From positions 175,278,501-175,342,500 of the forward strand of contig CM028131.1 in the NCBI GenBank assembly GCA_016271365.2: 64,000 nt of DNA. The letters run 5' to 3'. Of the stretch, positions 33,721 to 45,299 are shown piece by piece. The position numbers and the translations under genes are program-made. The stretch's first letter is position 1, and each line of letters begins with the position of its first letter. The DNA comes from Neoceratodus forsteri (Eukaryota; Chordata; Ceratodontiformes; Ceratodontidae). The notes beneath the pieces are model-generated. The model saw nothing but the letters and a program-made list of their open reading frames with translations. It ran no database searches and was not told the DNA's origin.

Positions 33721-34487
33721 TAACTTGTTCTCTTATGTTCTTCGTGTGCTTGTCTAATTGTTGTTTCAAGTTCAGCTATTTGTAACTGTCACTGTTTCTT
33801 TCTCCTTATAGCATATGAAGTTATCAAGCTTCTTAAGAAGGCTTTATAAGTGTCCCATATTATACTTAAATTAATTTCCTCTGTCGTGTTACTCTGAAAA
33901 AAAAAACTTTAGCCTCCTCATCCATCTAGCAATTGTAGAAATTGTTTATCTTTTAATAGAAGAGGATTAAAATGCCATGTTGAAAATGGCATTGTGTTGT
34001 CTCTGGATGTGAGTGTCATCGACAGGGAGGAATGGTCAGACAATACTATAAATTTATATTCTGCAGTGTCAATGTCTTGCAGCAGTGATTTTGTAACCAG
34101 AAACATTATATTGATTCTTGAGTAAGATTTATATTTCAGAGAACAGCAGGAGAATTATTTTTTGGATGGGTTCCTGAAAAGCTACACATCAATCAAGGCT
34201 AAATCCTCCATTTTAACATAAGAGTGCTCAATGCTTGGTTGATAGTATGTGTGTGAAAGGATGGGTTCAACTAGGATCTAAAATAGTATTAAAGTCCCCA
34301 CTTATTAAGTATGGTTGCGGAAATTGTACTAATTTATTGACTACTTAATTTAAAAAGACAAATTATAACATATCTGCCATTATTGTCTATCAAGGTTCTA
34401 CCAACAGTTATATGCTTAATGTTTCATTTTATCAAGACTGAAGTGCCAGACATCTTTGAACTGAGCATAGAGTGATATATGTATGTG

Positions 34488-34524
<37 letters not shown>

Positions 34525-34730
34525 CTCTCATATTTGATTAATCTTTACAACCTCAGTTTGTGTCAAGTAACTTTTGAAGAATAAATATATCACTATGAGA
34601 CTGTTGGGAAAATTTGAATATTCTCTTCCTTTTAACAGGGTTATTAAAACCTTTAATGTTCCTTGATACTATATTTAATGCTGTCATATGTATATAAAAT
34701 TATACCAGATAGGTAACACTCTTCCCCTGT
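33721..34730 (-). pseudogene. L1/Tx1-type ORF2 endonuclease fragment
   Basis: The minus frame at 33918-34106 reads FIVLSDHSSLSMTL (S-D-H end of the endonuclease) followed by TWHFNPLLLKDKQF, the junction wording typical of L1-type ORF2. Further upstream on the minus strand (about 34340-34290) the motif YLISGDFNTILDPS is present. It is decayed, and both ends are missing. Confidence 0.65.
34491..34521. repeat. (TA)n microsatellite
   Basis: An uninterrupted run of about 15 TA units, inside the decayed L1 endonuclease region. Confidence 0.9.
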
Positions 34731-35035
34731 CCTGGATGCATTTTCCAGTAATGCCTGTGGAGTTACAAGTTCAAAAAATAAATTAAATACATTTATTACT
34801 CTATACCTCTTAATCGGAAACATTTTCATACCCTCCTTTTTTATGGCTGTGGGTGGAGCCTACAGCCATATCACTCACGCTTGAAAAGGGGGTTCCATGC
34901 AACACATCCATTTAGTAGTTTTCAGTGTATCCTTCCATAACACTGCAAGTCCCTATGACAGTTAAAAAATACTCCCTTTTTTCTGTTTAGAAGGATGGAC
35001 ACAGAACTCAAAGCTGCTTTTCTCTGAGAGCAAAT
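34731..35035. other. Non-coding spacer
   Basis: Nothing recognised. Confidence 0.4.
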
Positions 35036-35565
35036 GTGCACACCTTCCAAACAAATCTAAATATCTTTAAAACTATTTAAGGTGTGCACAAACAACCAGC
35101 AAGAAAGTTTTTTTAGGGCAAAAAGACCTTTCATATGAGGGTAGTCACTAATCTGAATTCTTTATATTTGGTAAAATATGGTCTTCCAAACAAGCTCATT
35201 TTTTTTTGTATCTGAATGAACACAGTAGGAGTTATGCCAAACACATGTACATATCTCAGAAAGTACATAAGTTAACAATATACAAGCAATATGAAAGTTG
35301 ATCAGGATAAAATGTCCTTTCAAATGAGGGTAGTCACTAATCTGAATTCATTAGATTTTTTTTAAATATAGCCAGCCAAAGGTGAAAATTGTGAAGAAAA
35401 ATTAAAATTCAGGTAATCAGATGGCCATTGTTTAAAAAATATAATTACTGCAGATTAATGAATAGGCTCATTTGAAAGCTATTTTTGTCCTGCACAATTT
35501 TCATATTGATGAGTTATGAGTAACTTCTATACTTTGAAAGATATTTAATTTGTTTGGGATAACTG
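35036..35565. repeat. Direct plus inverted repeat cluster, possible MITE
   Basis: Two direct copies (about 35105-35180 and 35290-35355) share 'cctttca.atgagggtagtc' and 'actaatctgaattc'. A third, inverted copy lies at about 35440-35560 ('gattaatgaataggctcatttgaaag.tatttttgtcctg', then the inverse of the 'cttatgtactttctgagatatg' stretch). A fourth inverted copy of the core sits 5.6 kb away at 40990-41045. The arrangement suggests a foldback element. Confidence 0.55.
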
Positions 35566-36616
35566 CTATTGAATTTCTGACAGCCTGATTTCTGAAACCA
35601 CTACGCTACCAGAACATACGGTTTCTATCTTTTCAAGCCTAATTTAACAACAGATGCTGAAGTTGTGCTAGCAATGTAAAACATGTCAATGACATTCTTT
35701 AGTTCTTAATATGAACAAAAAACACTTGAAACAAAATGATCTGCTTATTGGGGGCACATTAGATCTTTTCAAGATGAGATCATGTTAAATCCTTTCAGGA
35801 AAAAAGCAGCAGATTTAGTAATTATTATCCAGCAATATCTATATGTGAAGCTATCACTGACCAGATGGGGGAAGAAGAAAGACACAGAAGAAAACAATGC
35901 TCACACACATAAAGAAGAGTTGCCTGTCTGTGAAACTTTTCAAATCAAATGGTTTGTTATCTTTTAGGCATCTATGCTGTACCACTGATTATTTTCTTTT
36001 ATTATGTTCTCTTTGGCAACATGTGCTATTAAAATGCATTAAATGTATAGTTTACTAAATCTTTACCTTGGGATAACTCTTGAATGACTCCTAAATAAGT
36101 TTTAAGCAATTTTCTTCATGGGATGTCAAGACCTGTGCAAAAGGTGGAGTGTTATTTTTTCACTTTTTGTTTACACATTTCCAAAGTAACAGTTTGGAGA
36201 AATAGAGAACTATGTTCAACTAATCTCCTCTGCATTTTCAACTCAGAGAGAAGTTAATATTTGTGTGAAATCAAACCCAAAGTTTATACAGTTTTTATTC
36301 TAAAGTAATGTTATTCTGAATCTTATTGGACTATTGATGAACTGAGCAAAGAAATGTTTAGATACAACAAATTGATGACAGCAGGATTGGGAGGTCATTA
36401 AAATTGCAAAAGGTCAAATTATGAAACCTTAAATGCACTCATTAAGACCATTCTTTATAGTGTATAATTATAATGAATTAAATATATTTGAATATAGACC
36501 TACAATCATACAACCATTGTGATAAATATTCTTAGGATCAGAGGAATGGTGCAAGGCTGCCAAAATAGTAGTGATCTCACTGCTTCAATGCTTCAGTGTG
36601 CATGGATCAAACCAAA
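35566..36616. other. AT-rich non-coding stretch
   Basis: Nothing recognised. The open frame at 35782-35967 is a chance frame in AT-rich sequence. Confidence 0.4.
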
Positions 36617-36830
36617 ACAATCCATAATAAATGCTTCTATCGTATCAAAACAAATTGTATTTTATTATATTTGATTTAACCTGAAAATGCAAAATAGTAA
36701 TAAGGAAGTAAAGCAATCAAGATGAGATTTCAGTGTTCTCCAACCATACATACATTGAAGCCGAGCCATAATAAAAGCTTCTATCTTCTTCAAAGCAATT
36801 CTATTTTATTTTGATATATTTAATATTCTG
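36617..36830. repeat. Tandem duplication, about 148-bp period
   Basis: The block 'ccataataaatgcttctatcgtatcaaaacaaattgtattttatta' at 36621 recurs as 'ccataataaaagcttctatcttcttcaaagcaattctattttattt' at 36768. The two copies are about 85% alike by eye. Confidence 0.7.
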
Positions 36831-38149
36831 TATCCAAGTAAACACTAGAAAAATGTTTATTGGGTATTTGGAAACAGGCAAATGCAACCAGATATGAAAG
36901 GAAGTAAAAAAGACAGTATCGGTTGTGGGGGCTAGTAGCAAGTCAAGGAACTCGCTTGACCACTCCAATGGGGCCACCCACCAACACTGCTGACCGCTGG
37001 TGGGCACTGGTAGCAGAGGAGGAGCTGGGCAAGTGCTGCAAGCAGTCAGTGGAGGAGGAGGCAGATTGCAGGCTGCCTGCCATAGTCCAGCTCTTGTTTT
37101 AAATCCCTAGTGATGCCTGAGTGGCTGTAGCAATCATCTTTGCAGCAGCCCTCCATCTGTAGGGGTTAAGGGGACTCAGTTTAGCCATCCTGTTGTATTC
37201 AGGCAGGCCTAATCTCTATTACAGTAACAGGTCTGACTGCAGCCCCAGACCCTTAACTCTGCTACTTGTACAGGACTGACAGCTTGAGGCGAGGAATCAT
37301 CACTGCTTGCAAAGGAAGTGGGAGGGGTAGCAGTTGGTGTGTTAGGGCAGGCAGAGGGGCTGGTTGGGCCAGGAAGATAGCCTTTAAGTGTAGGGATTGC
37401 ATGTGTCTGAACTATTGTGGATTGCATGGATGTAGGCAGGGGGTGCTCAGGGTGTTCAAACACCACCCCAACCCCCGAAATTACCTCAGAAATTTTCAGA
37501 TTCTTGTATTTTATTTTTCAGTTGCCTTAGGCTCAGCTGCTAACACACTCATTGTCTCAGCAGTCTTCATAGTAGCTGGAGCTAGCTGCAACACAATGTG
37601 CATGCACAGGACCATTGATGGCTAGGGGTGATAGAGACATCATCAACAGAGAGAGTGGGAGAAGCCTGGTAAGACAAACTAGTGAGCATGCTGCCATGCT
37701 GTGTTGTCTGTACAGTGCCAAGCAAGCTGTGGTGTCTCGTTCAGTGTCGTAGTGGTAGAGTAGGACTATGTGCTGCTCTTCTCTAGCCTCAGTTGAACTG
37801 TGGGAGAACTTGAAGTATGGTCTACCACAGAAAGAACAGAACCATCCAGGGGCTGAGCTGCGAGTAATGCACAGCATGTCTTCTTGACTGTGCCGGATGC
37901 TGGCTGGACTGGTGGTGTAGTCTGAAGAGAAGACAGGAGATGTTGAGGAAAAATCTTTCCTGGCCTAGTGGTCTGTAGTCCTGTCTTTGGAGGAGAGTGA
38001 CTGTTAAGGCAAGCCAACAGAAGGATAATCAGCAGAAAAGTGGTGAGTGGAGAAAAGAATAAAGATTGATTTGAGGGAGGGAACTTTTCTCACTCTCATG
38101 GCACCATCTCCCAGGGCAACTCACTCATTACATTTCAACCCCACTGATG
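36831..38149. other. Non-coding, no family recognised
   Basis: Moderately GC-rich with short frames on both strands that resemble nothing known. No repeat shared with the rest of the window was seen. Confidence 0.4.
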
Positions 38150-39640
38150 TTCTGCCCAACTTGAAGCTTATCATGTGGAGTGGGAATAGGTGTGGAAAGG
38201 CAGATGCCTGACTGACACCTTTGCATCTGGCTGTTGAAGAGTGCTCCATTGTGCAAAGGTGGAATGATGTTAGGAGTACTCTCTATGTGCAGAGGTGGGA
38301 TGGTAGTAGAGGAGGAGTGATGCAAATGTGTGGAAGTGTCCCCATGTGTAGAAGAGGGATAGATGGGGAGCAATTCTCCACATGTAGGGGCAGTGGGATG
38401 AAGGGATGGATTGCTCCCCATGTACAGAGCTGATATGAAGTGGGAGGAAAGCTCCCCATGTGTGGAGTTTGAAAGGAGGGGGAGCAGTGCTCCCTATGTG
38501 CAGGAGGTGGGATGTAGTAGGAGAAGTGCTCTTCATGTGGGGGAAGTGAAATGCAGTGGGAGAAGCACTGGAGGGGTCAGGGGATGAGTGCTCGCAATGT
38601 ATGGAGGTGGGATGGAGATGAAGCAATGATACCTATGTGTTGAGATGGAATGGAGTGAAGAGTGGTTATTGTGAAGGGATAAAATCCATTGAGCAAGCTC
38701 ATTTGCAAGGAGGTCCCTTGTACAAGCCATGAAAAAGACAATACATGGTGTGAGATATAGAAAGTAAAGACACATAATATAAATTAAAATAAAGCAATTT
38801 TCTTTACATTAGTATATACAATATGCACAATGTTGCATTCAACAACAATTGAGACCAAATATTATTACATAAGACACTATGTCCACCATATTGAAGAGGG
38901 TTGGAGAAGGAGAATTGCTCCCCATATGCAAAGGAGACATAGAAGGGAGGAGAGCTCTCTATGTGCAAATGTGTAATGGATGGGGAGGATTGCTTCCCAT
39001 GTGTTGAGGTGGGATGGGGGGGACAGTCACTTAAAAGCCACCATCCAAGACCCCAGCCTGTGTGTGCAACTTTTTGGAATGGGCACAGTTTATGATGAAG
39101 CAGATGTGCAATCCACATCTCTTCTCTGGCTGCTGTAATGTATTGAGTTGATAGGTGGGGGTGCAAGAGGGGGCACCAGTCACTCAGGAGCACCCACTGT
39201 ATCCTACTCCCCTACCCACCCAGCAGAGTGGGAATAGTTGTGGAGGGGCAGATACAAGATCCACATTTTTATATCTTAGTACCTCAGAGTGCTCTGCATG
39301 GGTAGAGCACATTACTTGGGAGAGCCTCTGGCTGAAGCAGAGTGTTCTGCAAGTGTAGAAATGTGGCATAGGGTGAGGAAGTGCCAGTCACCTAAAGCTC
39401 ACTCCAATCTTCATGCTAGCTTTGGTGGAGCACTGACGGGTATGAAGGGGCCGATGTGCAACTTTCATCTCTATCCCTGGCTGCTGCAAGGTGCTCCCTG
39501 GTGTGGAGATGGGATGGGGAGATGGGGCATCATTCTCCCAGAGCCACCTGCCTGGAGCCTTCCCCTGGCTCTGTCTGGGTGCTCCTTTTGTGCAGTGGTG
39601 GAATAGATGCACCAAGTTTGTTTTACACTGTCTCTCCTGG
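38150..39640. repeat. Degenerate minisatellite with higher-order structure
   Basis: A unit of roughly 45-50 bp (like 'gtgctccccatgtgtggaggtgggatg', then a purine-rich spacer) recurs at least eight times between 38240 and 38660 and again at 38905-39020 and 39490-39520. A longer unit of about 150-200 bp ('tggaggggcagatg...cacatct...ctggctgctg...gtgctcc') recurs near 38165, 39075, 39240 and 39445. A LINE tail at 38662-38880 interrupts it. Confidence 0.6.
38662..38880 (-). mobile_element. LINE 3' end inserted in the minisatellite
   Basis: The block 'tccattgagcaagctcatttgcaaggaggtcc' at 38684-38715 matches 28110-28143 in the same orientation. The remaining part is AT-rich 3' UTR. Confidence 0.55.
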
Positions 39641-40836
39641 TCGCTCACTCTGTCTCTCTCTCTAGAGTCCGATCCCCCATGGTGAAAGGAAAACTCTGCA
39701 GCACTGTTCTCTGTCCCGGTCATGGCACTCTTGCTGCCACTTTCTCTGCCTCTCTGTATGTGCTGTCTGCTTCCACTGAGCTTCAGAAAGACAAACAGAG
39801 AATCAGACCAACAGCAAGGTGTTGGAAGAGTGAGCGGAAATTAAATGAATGGCAACTGAGCTAAGCTGCACACTGTAATCTACTTCTCTGTTTGGTGAGG
39901 GGGGGGTGGACACTGTTTCTGACTGAAACAGATTGGACCTGCACATATATGCCACACTGAAAGTAGCTCTCGCTGTCACTGTGTCTCTCTTGGGGTGGGG
40001 AGAAGGGAGTAGACACTGCTATGGGACAGGCCACCCATTAAATGAATGTTCAGGTGCAGGTCCAGGAGTCACTGGTCATCATGGTTATAATCATTACATT
40101 GCACTGCCCCTAATTTCACACTGCCAAGGTGGTGCTGCAATAATGACAGCCTGTCACCTGGTGATCACTCTCATTCCACTTACTTGCCACATCTCAGCAT
40201 GTTGCTGTCACTGTTTGGGGAATCTCTCTCTGCTTTGTCCCTTACACTGGTGCCACTCACCACCTCTTTTAATCCTGTGCTCTCTTCCGGGGGGAGCACT
40301 GCTGCCTCTCCTTCTTGGTGTCTGTCCCCACAGCCTATATATATCTCTCTCCCTGCCATCCACGTTTAAGCTACAATTCTGCTCACTTCTCAGCACTCTT
40401 GCTCCTTGTATCGTGTGGTGGGACTGGGGCACACTAAAGCAGCATGGACACTAGCAGATCCATGGGGCAGGTCAGTGGGTACCATCACAGAGAGCAATGC
40501 TCAGGCTGGGCATTGTGGCACACATGAAGCACTGGAGAGAGAGGAGCTTAGGGACAAGAACATGCACTCTAATTCACATGGAGACACAAAAGTTAAATGC
40601 GGACATCTGTCTGGGGAAGGTAAATAATATTTATTTGTTCTTTACTGCTAGGACTGTTTATTGCTTATGGCACAGAGAGTGGGGGGTGCAGTGTATGGCT
40701 GGGTACCCGGACATCTGCAGGATGGGTGTGGAGACAAGCAGTAAGATCAGTAAGGGCATGAATGAAAGTAATGAAGCACTCTCATTCGAGCACATTATTT
40801 CTTTTAACTAGAGAACGGATTCCAGTTGTGAAACTG
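39641..40836. other. Non-coding, nothing recognised
   Basis: The plus-strand frame at 39933-40454 (173 residues) is Leu/Cys/His-rich without family resemblance, and overlaps open frames on the other strand, so I treat it as chance. Confidence 0.4.
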
Positions 40837-40925
40837 TGACTAGTGTCACAGTCTGGTTGCATGCTCATCGGTCTGTCAGGGACGAGCCCACTGTAGGTAA
40901 CTGGGCATTGGGCTCATCCCTGACA
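40837..40925. repeat. Two adjacent hairpins
   Basis: ctgtgac/gtcacag form a 7-bp stem with a 4-nt loop at about 40836-40853. tgtcagggacgagccca (40874-40890) pairs with tgggctcatccctgaca (40909-40925) with one mismatch around an 18-nt loop. Possibly the end of an old DNA transposon. Confidence 0.6.
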
Positions 40926-40989
40926 CACCTCTGAAATGTCATTCTACCACAAGGTGCTTCTTGCACACATGGAAGGAAACATAAAACAC

Positions 40990-41130
40990 TATGAAGAATT
41001 TAGATTACTGACTACCCTCATTTGAAAAGCATTTTTGTCCTGAACACAAAAATGTAAAATAATGCACTTGGGGTACAGAAATCCAGGGGCAGAGTACACA
41101 TGGGTGGAGTGGTAGTGACAATATTAAGGA
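40990..41130 (+). repeat. Repeat core next to a possible CR1 scrap
   Basis: 40990-41045 is an inverted copy of the 35.1-35.5 kb repeat core. 41048-41110 reads KIMHLGYRNPGAEYTW on the plus strand, close to the 'CKIMHIGKRNPEATYRL' region of the CR1 at 19470-19515. The second part is short, so the call is tentative. Confidence 0.4.
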
Positions 41131-42221
41131 AGCACACATTCAAACAAAAAAGAGTTTTTACATACAGTTGATTACTGTTTAACAATGTTTTGCATCTATG
41201 GCTGCCACTGTACATCTGATGCAAACCCATAATGACATTCCTCACTTGAAGCAAAAAGTGTGGTGGGGTGGAGGTCATAACTGACTCCTTGTTTTTGTGT
41301 TAAAGGGGTCAGTTTCTTTACAGCAAAAACAAGGAAAGGCATCATTTCTAAAATGTGCAGACAAACATGGGGGCCTCTTTTATCCAGAGCATGCCACCAC
41401 CAGCAGCTACCACTTCAAGACTGCTACTACCCCACCTAATACAATCAGGGGAAAACCAGACATAGTCTGCCAGCACTGAGGTCAATATGGTTAAGGCACA
41501 TTTGCCAGAAAATAATGCTTAGGAAACAATGAGAAAGTGACTATGATGATGAGCAAGTCCCAGACCAGATCTCTAGTTTGTTAATAGACTCCTTCTGAGT
41601 CTGATTTGTATGACTGCATGGGCCAAACTCCACGGATGTTATATCATCATTAGGTTTGTATAACAGCACTGTGGAAGCATATAACCGGACCGCTGTCTGA
41701 TGTGCTGCCACAGTGCTGCAACACAGTTTCCAGTGATTCTGTTTATTATTACTTACGGCTGACTGCAGTGCAGCAAAAGCACTGCATATTCTTTTCCACA
41801 CTCATGCAACTCTTAACAGCTATCCACAGCCATATCAGCTCTGACCAGCACTTGTTAACATTAGGAACAATCCCACAACCAACACCAATCCCCCCATTTA
41901 AACCTACCCCCAAAAACATATAACTAACCTCTCAACCCCCATGGTAGGCAGCAACATTAGAGAAAGAATCCTTATGTCCTGCCCTAAACCCCACATTAAC
42001 CAGATGCTAGCCAGCCTACAAACTAGTAGCCAGTTGAATGGTTAGCTCACTCTTCCAACTCCCCCCCAATAGAAAATCCAATACTACAGCTGCAGCATTC
42101 CCCCTCACCTTTTCTTTGTACCTTTGCCCCAAGATACATAAACAAAAATCCAGTAAAGCATTTTGCAGATTAATATTCCTAAGCACATTACAATATAATT
42201 AATTAGTTATTTTATTAGCAG
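41131..42221. other. Non-coding, nothing recognised
   Basis: No coding similarity or repeat shared within the window was seen. Confidence 0.4.
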
Positions 42222-43830
42222 AAGGCTCCATATAAGAACATAAGAAAAGTGTCTGCAGATAGAGACCATGTGATCCATCTAGTCTGCTCTAGAAACTACC
42301 CCCCCTCCCTATGCAGCCTTCATCCTAACTTGTCCTTTATGCAAACATACTGTACGAAATTGCTAGTAGTTACAGGCCTTATGGTCTATCTAGTCTGCTC
42401 AAGTGTGCAGCACTTCAGTCCATTAGACTGCAGTGGCTCCCCCATCCTCAATCTCCCATGCCTGTCCCATGTGAGTTTGAACTCCCTGATTGTCTTTGAT
42501 GCTACCACCTCCTGGGGCATGCTGTTCCATGGGTCTATCACTCTCTCTGTGAAGAGGTACTTCCTGAAGTTGCTTTTGAACCTTCCTCCTACCAGTCTCA
42601 TATCATGCCCTCTCCTGTGTGCTGCTGTGTTCTGTTGAACTAGATTGCCTGTCTGAGCTGCATTAAATCCCCTCAGGCACTTAAATGCTTCAAGTCATGT
42701 CTCCTCTGTTTCTTCTCTGCTCCAGGGAGTATAGGGCCAGCTCCCCGAGTCTTGCTTCATATGACCCGTGATGTAGTCTATGCACCATCTTAGTAGCCCT
42801 TCTCTGCACTGTTTCCAAACAGTCAATGTCCTTCTTGAGGTGAGGTCTCCAGAACTGAACGCAGGACTCCAAGTGTGGCCTCACCAAGAACCTGTAGAAG
42901 GGCATGATAACTTCTCTCTTTCTACTAGAAATACCTCTACTTATACATCCGAGGATACCACCCACTATCTGTCCTGCTTTCTCACATTATTTTCCTACCT
43001 TTAATTTATCAGTGATGATTATGCTGAGATCTCGCTCTGTTTGTGTCTCCTCAAGTTGATGTCCTCCCAGTGTATACTTTTTACTAAGGTTCCTCTTTCC
43101 CAAGTGCATTACCTTACATGTTTTGGCATTAAATTATAACTGCCAGTCCCTGGACCAATCCTATAACCTTCTAAGGTCAGCTTCCATGTTGTCTGCTCCT
43201 TCCCTTGTGTCCACTCTGTTGCAGTTTTGTATCATCTGTGAACAGGCAAAGCTTCCCTTTTAGTCTGTTCGCTATGTCTGCTATAAATATGTTAAATAGG
43301 ATCAGTCCCAGTACCAATCTCTGGGGGATGCCACTGGTCACCCTACCCTACCTTGACAATGATCCATTTGACTAGCACTCTTTGGGTCCTATCGTTCAGC
43401 CAGTTTCTGATCCATCTGACCATCTTCTGTCCAATTCCTGTATGTTCCAGCTTGTTGGTTAGCCTTCTGTGAGGGACAGTGTCAAAGGCCTTGCTGAAAT
43501 CTAAGTATACAACATCCACCGCTCCTCCCTGATCCAATGTTCTGATGACCCAGTCAAAGAAGTTGATCAAGTTGGTTTGACAAGAGCATCCTGCTGTGAA
43601 ACCATGTTGCTTTGGGTCCATTTTCCAGTATATGTTAGGTACGCCAGTATCCTCTCTTTTAGTAGTGACTCCATCATTTTCTCCCAACTGACCGTGCAGT
43701 TATTTCCTGCCTCTTCCTTGTTTCTGCACTTGTGTAAGGGCACAACGGTTGCCTGTTTCCAGCCCTGAGATATTTTCCTGCTGGGTTCAGAATATCTTCT
43801 GAACATATTGTAAAAGCTTGATTACTTGTT
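42222..43830 (-). mobile_element. CR1-type LINE, 5' truncated, minus strand
   Basis: The 3' end at 42230-42250 (minus strand, ending in the inverse of tataagaacataagaa) is a CR1-type terminus. ORF2 C-terminal and reverse-transcriptase pieces follow on the minus strand up to 43830. It differs from the 17-20 kb and 45-50 kb copies in wording, so it is a separate CR1 subfamily or an older copy. Confidence 0.8.
42386..43806 (-). pseudogene. CR1 ORF2 reverse-transcriptase and C-terminal remains
   Basis: From upstream to downstream on the minus strand: VVPLHKCRNKEEAGNN (43806-43567), then QHGFTAGCSCQTNLINFFDW, AVDVVYLDFSKAFDTVPHRR (43687-43343), then after a decayed palm region GCISRGISSRKREVIMPFYR, VRPHLESCVQFWRPHL, TVQRRATKMVHRL (42965-42690) and RKYLFTERVIDPWNSMPQEV (42601-42386). 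The catalytic YADD segment (about 43200-43250) survives only in pieces. Confidence 0.75.
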
Positions 43831-43834
43831 ACTG

Positions 43835-44651
43835 ATAACTGCTGATTTAAGTTCTGGCTAACATTCTATACAGCAGAATCTCAACCTTCTCCCTTGGGTT
43901 CATGGAGGGCTCATCCTCTTTAATCTCATCTTCTAATCTTGGTGCATTGAAAGTTATAAAGGGAGTTTTGTTAACCCCTGCAGTAAATGGTGTTGTATTT
44001 GACTTTTGACATTGTTCTGTCACCACACTGAGGCTGAGCTCTTCTTTCGCAAAAACACTAGTTTTCTGCAAATCTTCAAATAAATAACTAGATCTCTTTG
44101 TGAAATATTTAAGCCTGTTTGGCAGTAAGTGCTGAAATTGTATTCTGTGTTCCCATAAGAGAGCTTAAAGGGTTGAAACTTTTATGATTTTTATATACAT
44201 CGGAACCGGAACTTTTTTATTTTGATAGAATAGCCCAGATTGCCTAGTCAAGCAATAAATTTCTTTCTGGTCTTGAAATCTTAAGCATCTCATCTACTGT
44301 ATATTACTTTTGGGTATTTTTGGTTAGAAAGTCTTTGCCTTACCAGTATTCTGGGGGCATATTCAATGTCAGTTTTATTTACATCCATGCTGCGGTCCAA
44401 ACTTTCAGTAAGCCACTTTTTGACAAACAACCAAATATCTGAGCCTTCCAAGCCCTCGGACAGCCCCAGCATTTTAAAATTATTCCTGCATGCATGTCAG
44501 TCCATTTCATCAATTTTAGCATGCATCTTTGATAATAACTTGTTGTTAGCTTTAATTTTCTTGTCCAACTTCCACAGATAATCTTCAACATCAGGTGGTC
44601 TTGTTTCAGTCTTTTCAATTTTTTGATGCAACAGGTTTACTTCATTATTTA
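43835..44651 (-). pseudogene. L1/Tx1-type ORF1, RRM and C-terminal part
   Basis: The minus strand gives a coiled-coil stretch (NEVNLLHQKIEKTETRPPD, KANNKLLSKMHAKIDEMD), then MLGLSEGLEGSDIWLFVKKW, then TDIEYAPRIL, which is the L1 ORF1 RRM domain (cf. 'NNLRI.GLPEG', 'FIE.WL', 'IERAHR'). The C-terminal domain continues in broken frames to about 43850. ORF1 proteins bind LINE RNA. The coiled coil is cut at 44651 by the LTR-like repeat; its upstream part appears to resume at 50769. Confidence 0.7.
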
Positions 44652-45222
44652 TGTAACCCCTAGGTGGTGCTATCCCAAGGGCTACTACCCCTGCCTGCTT
44701 GGCTAGTAGCAGGATAAGGGGCCTGAGTTCTGAAACGGGTGCCTCCACCTGGAGGTCAGGGTTGGTAGTGGTCAAACTAACCTGGGCACAGCCCTCCAGG
44801 ACACCGTAACCCCCCCTTTCCCCTCTAGTGGCCTGAACACTGTACAATAATCACGTTCACAATACCCTGGCATACCACACAAGTACCCACACTGTTTGCA
44901 CTTACCACTAGGGATGGTTCCTCTGGCTCAACCCTGAGGACCCCCTGTAAAACAAGGTTATGCACAGCAAATAGCAACAGTACAGTACTTTGAGCACAAA
45001 CTGGAACCACAGTCAGATTACATGCAGAAAATGTTAAATCTGATTTATTCAGGGGACTTGAACAAGTGAGGGGCAAAATCAGGTTAATTAGCTTAAATGT
45101 TATATCAATCAAGCAGTTATGCATGTGCTTTGAGTCCCCCCACACAGTCACACCTCTGGATACCCAGGTGGAGAAGAGATGGGCTAGCCAGGATCATTGC
45201 CCAGGGTTGGCCGGCTTCGCAG

Positions 45223-45233
45223 CTGGTTGGGGC
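45223..45233. repeat. CR1 target-site duplication, left copy
   Basis: ctggttggggc, identical to 49790-49800, brackets the CR1 exactly at its 3' microsatellite end and its 5' end. Confidence 0.7.
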
Positions 45234-45299
45234 CCATAGGTTCATAGGTTTACTCAGAGCTCAGAAGACTTAGAAGTCCATATAGCTCGCTTAGCGTAA

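Noticed and set aside
37500..37880. Short overlapping frames that might be a small secreted protein
   Set aside because: Frames occur on both strands at similar length without conserved cysteine pattern or signal; treated as chance.
38221..38626. Repetitive frames in the 38 kb region as a repeat protein
   Set aside because: The repetition is explained by the minisatellite in the DNA; frames exist on both strands and are interrupted.
39933..40454. 173-residue hydrophobic frame
   Set aside because: Low-complexity Leu/Cys/Ser composition, overlapping frames on both strands and no conserved motif.
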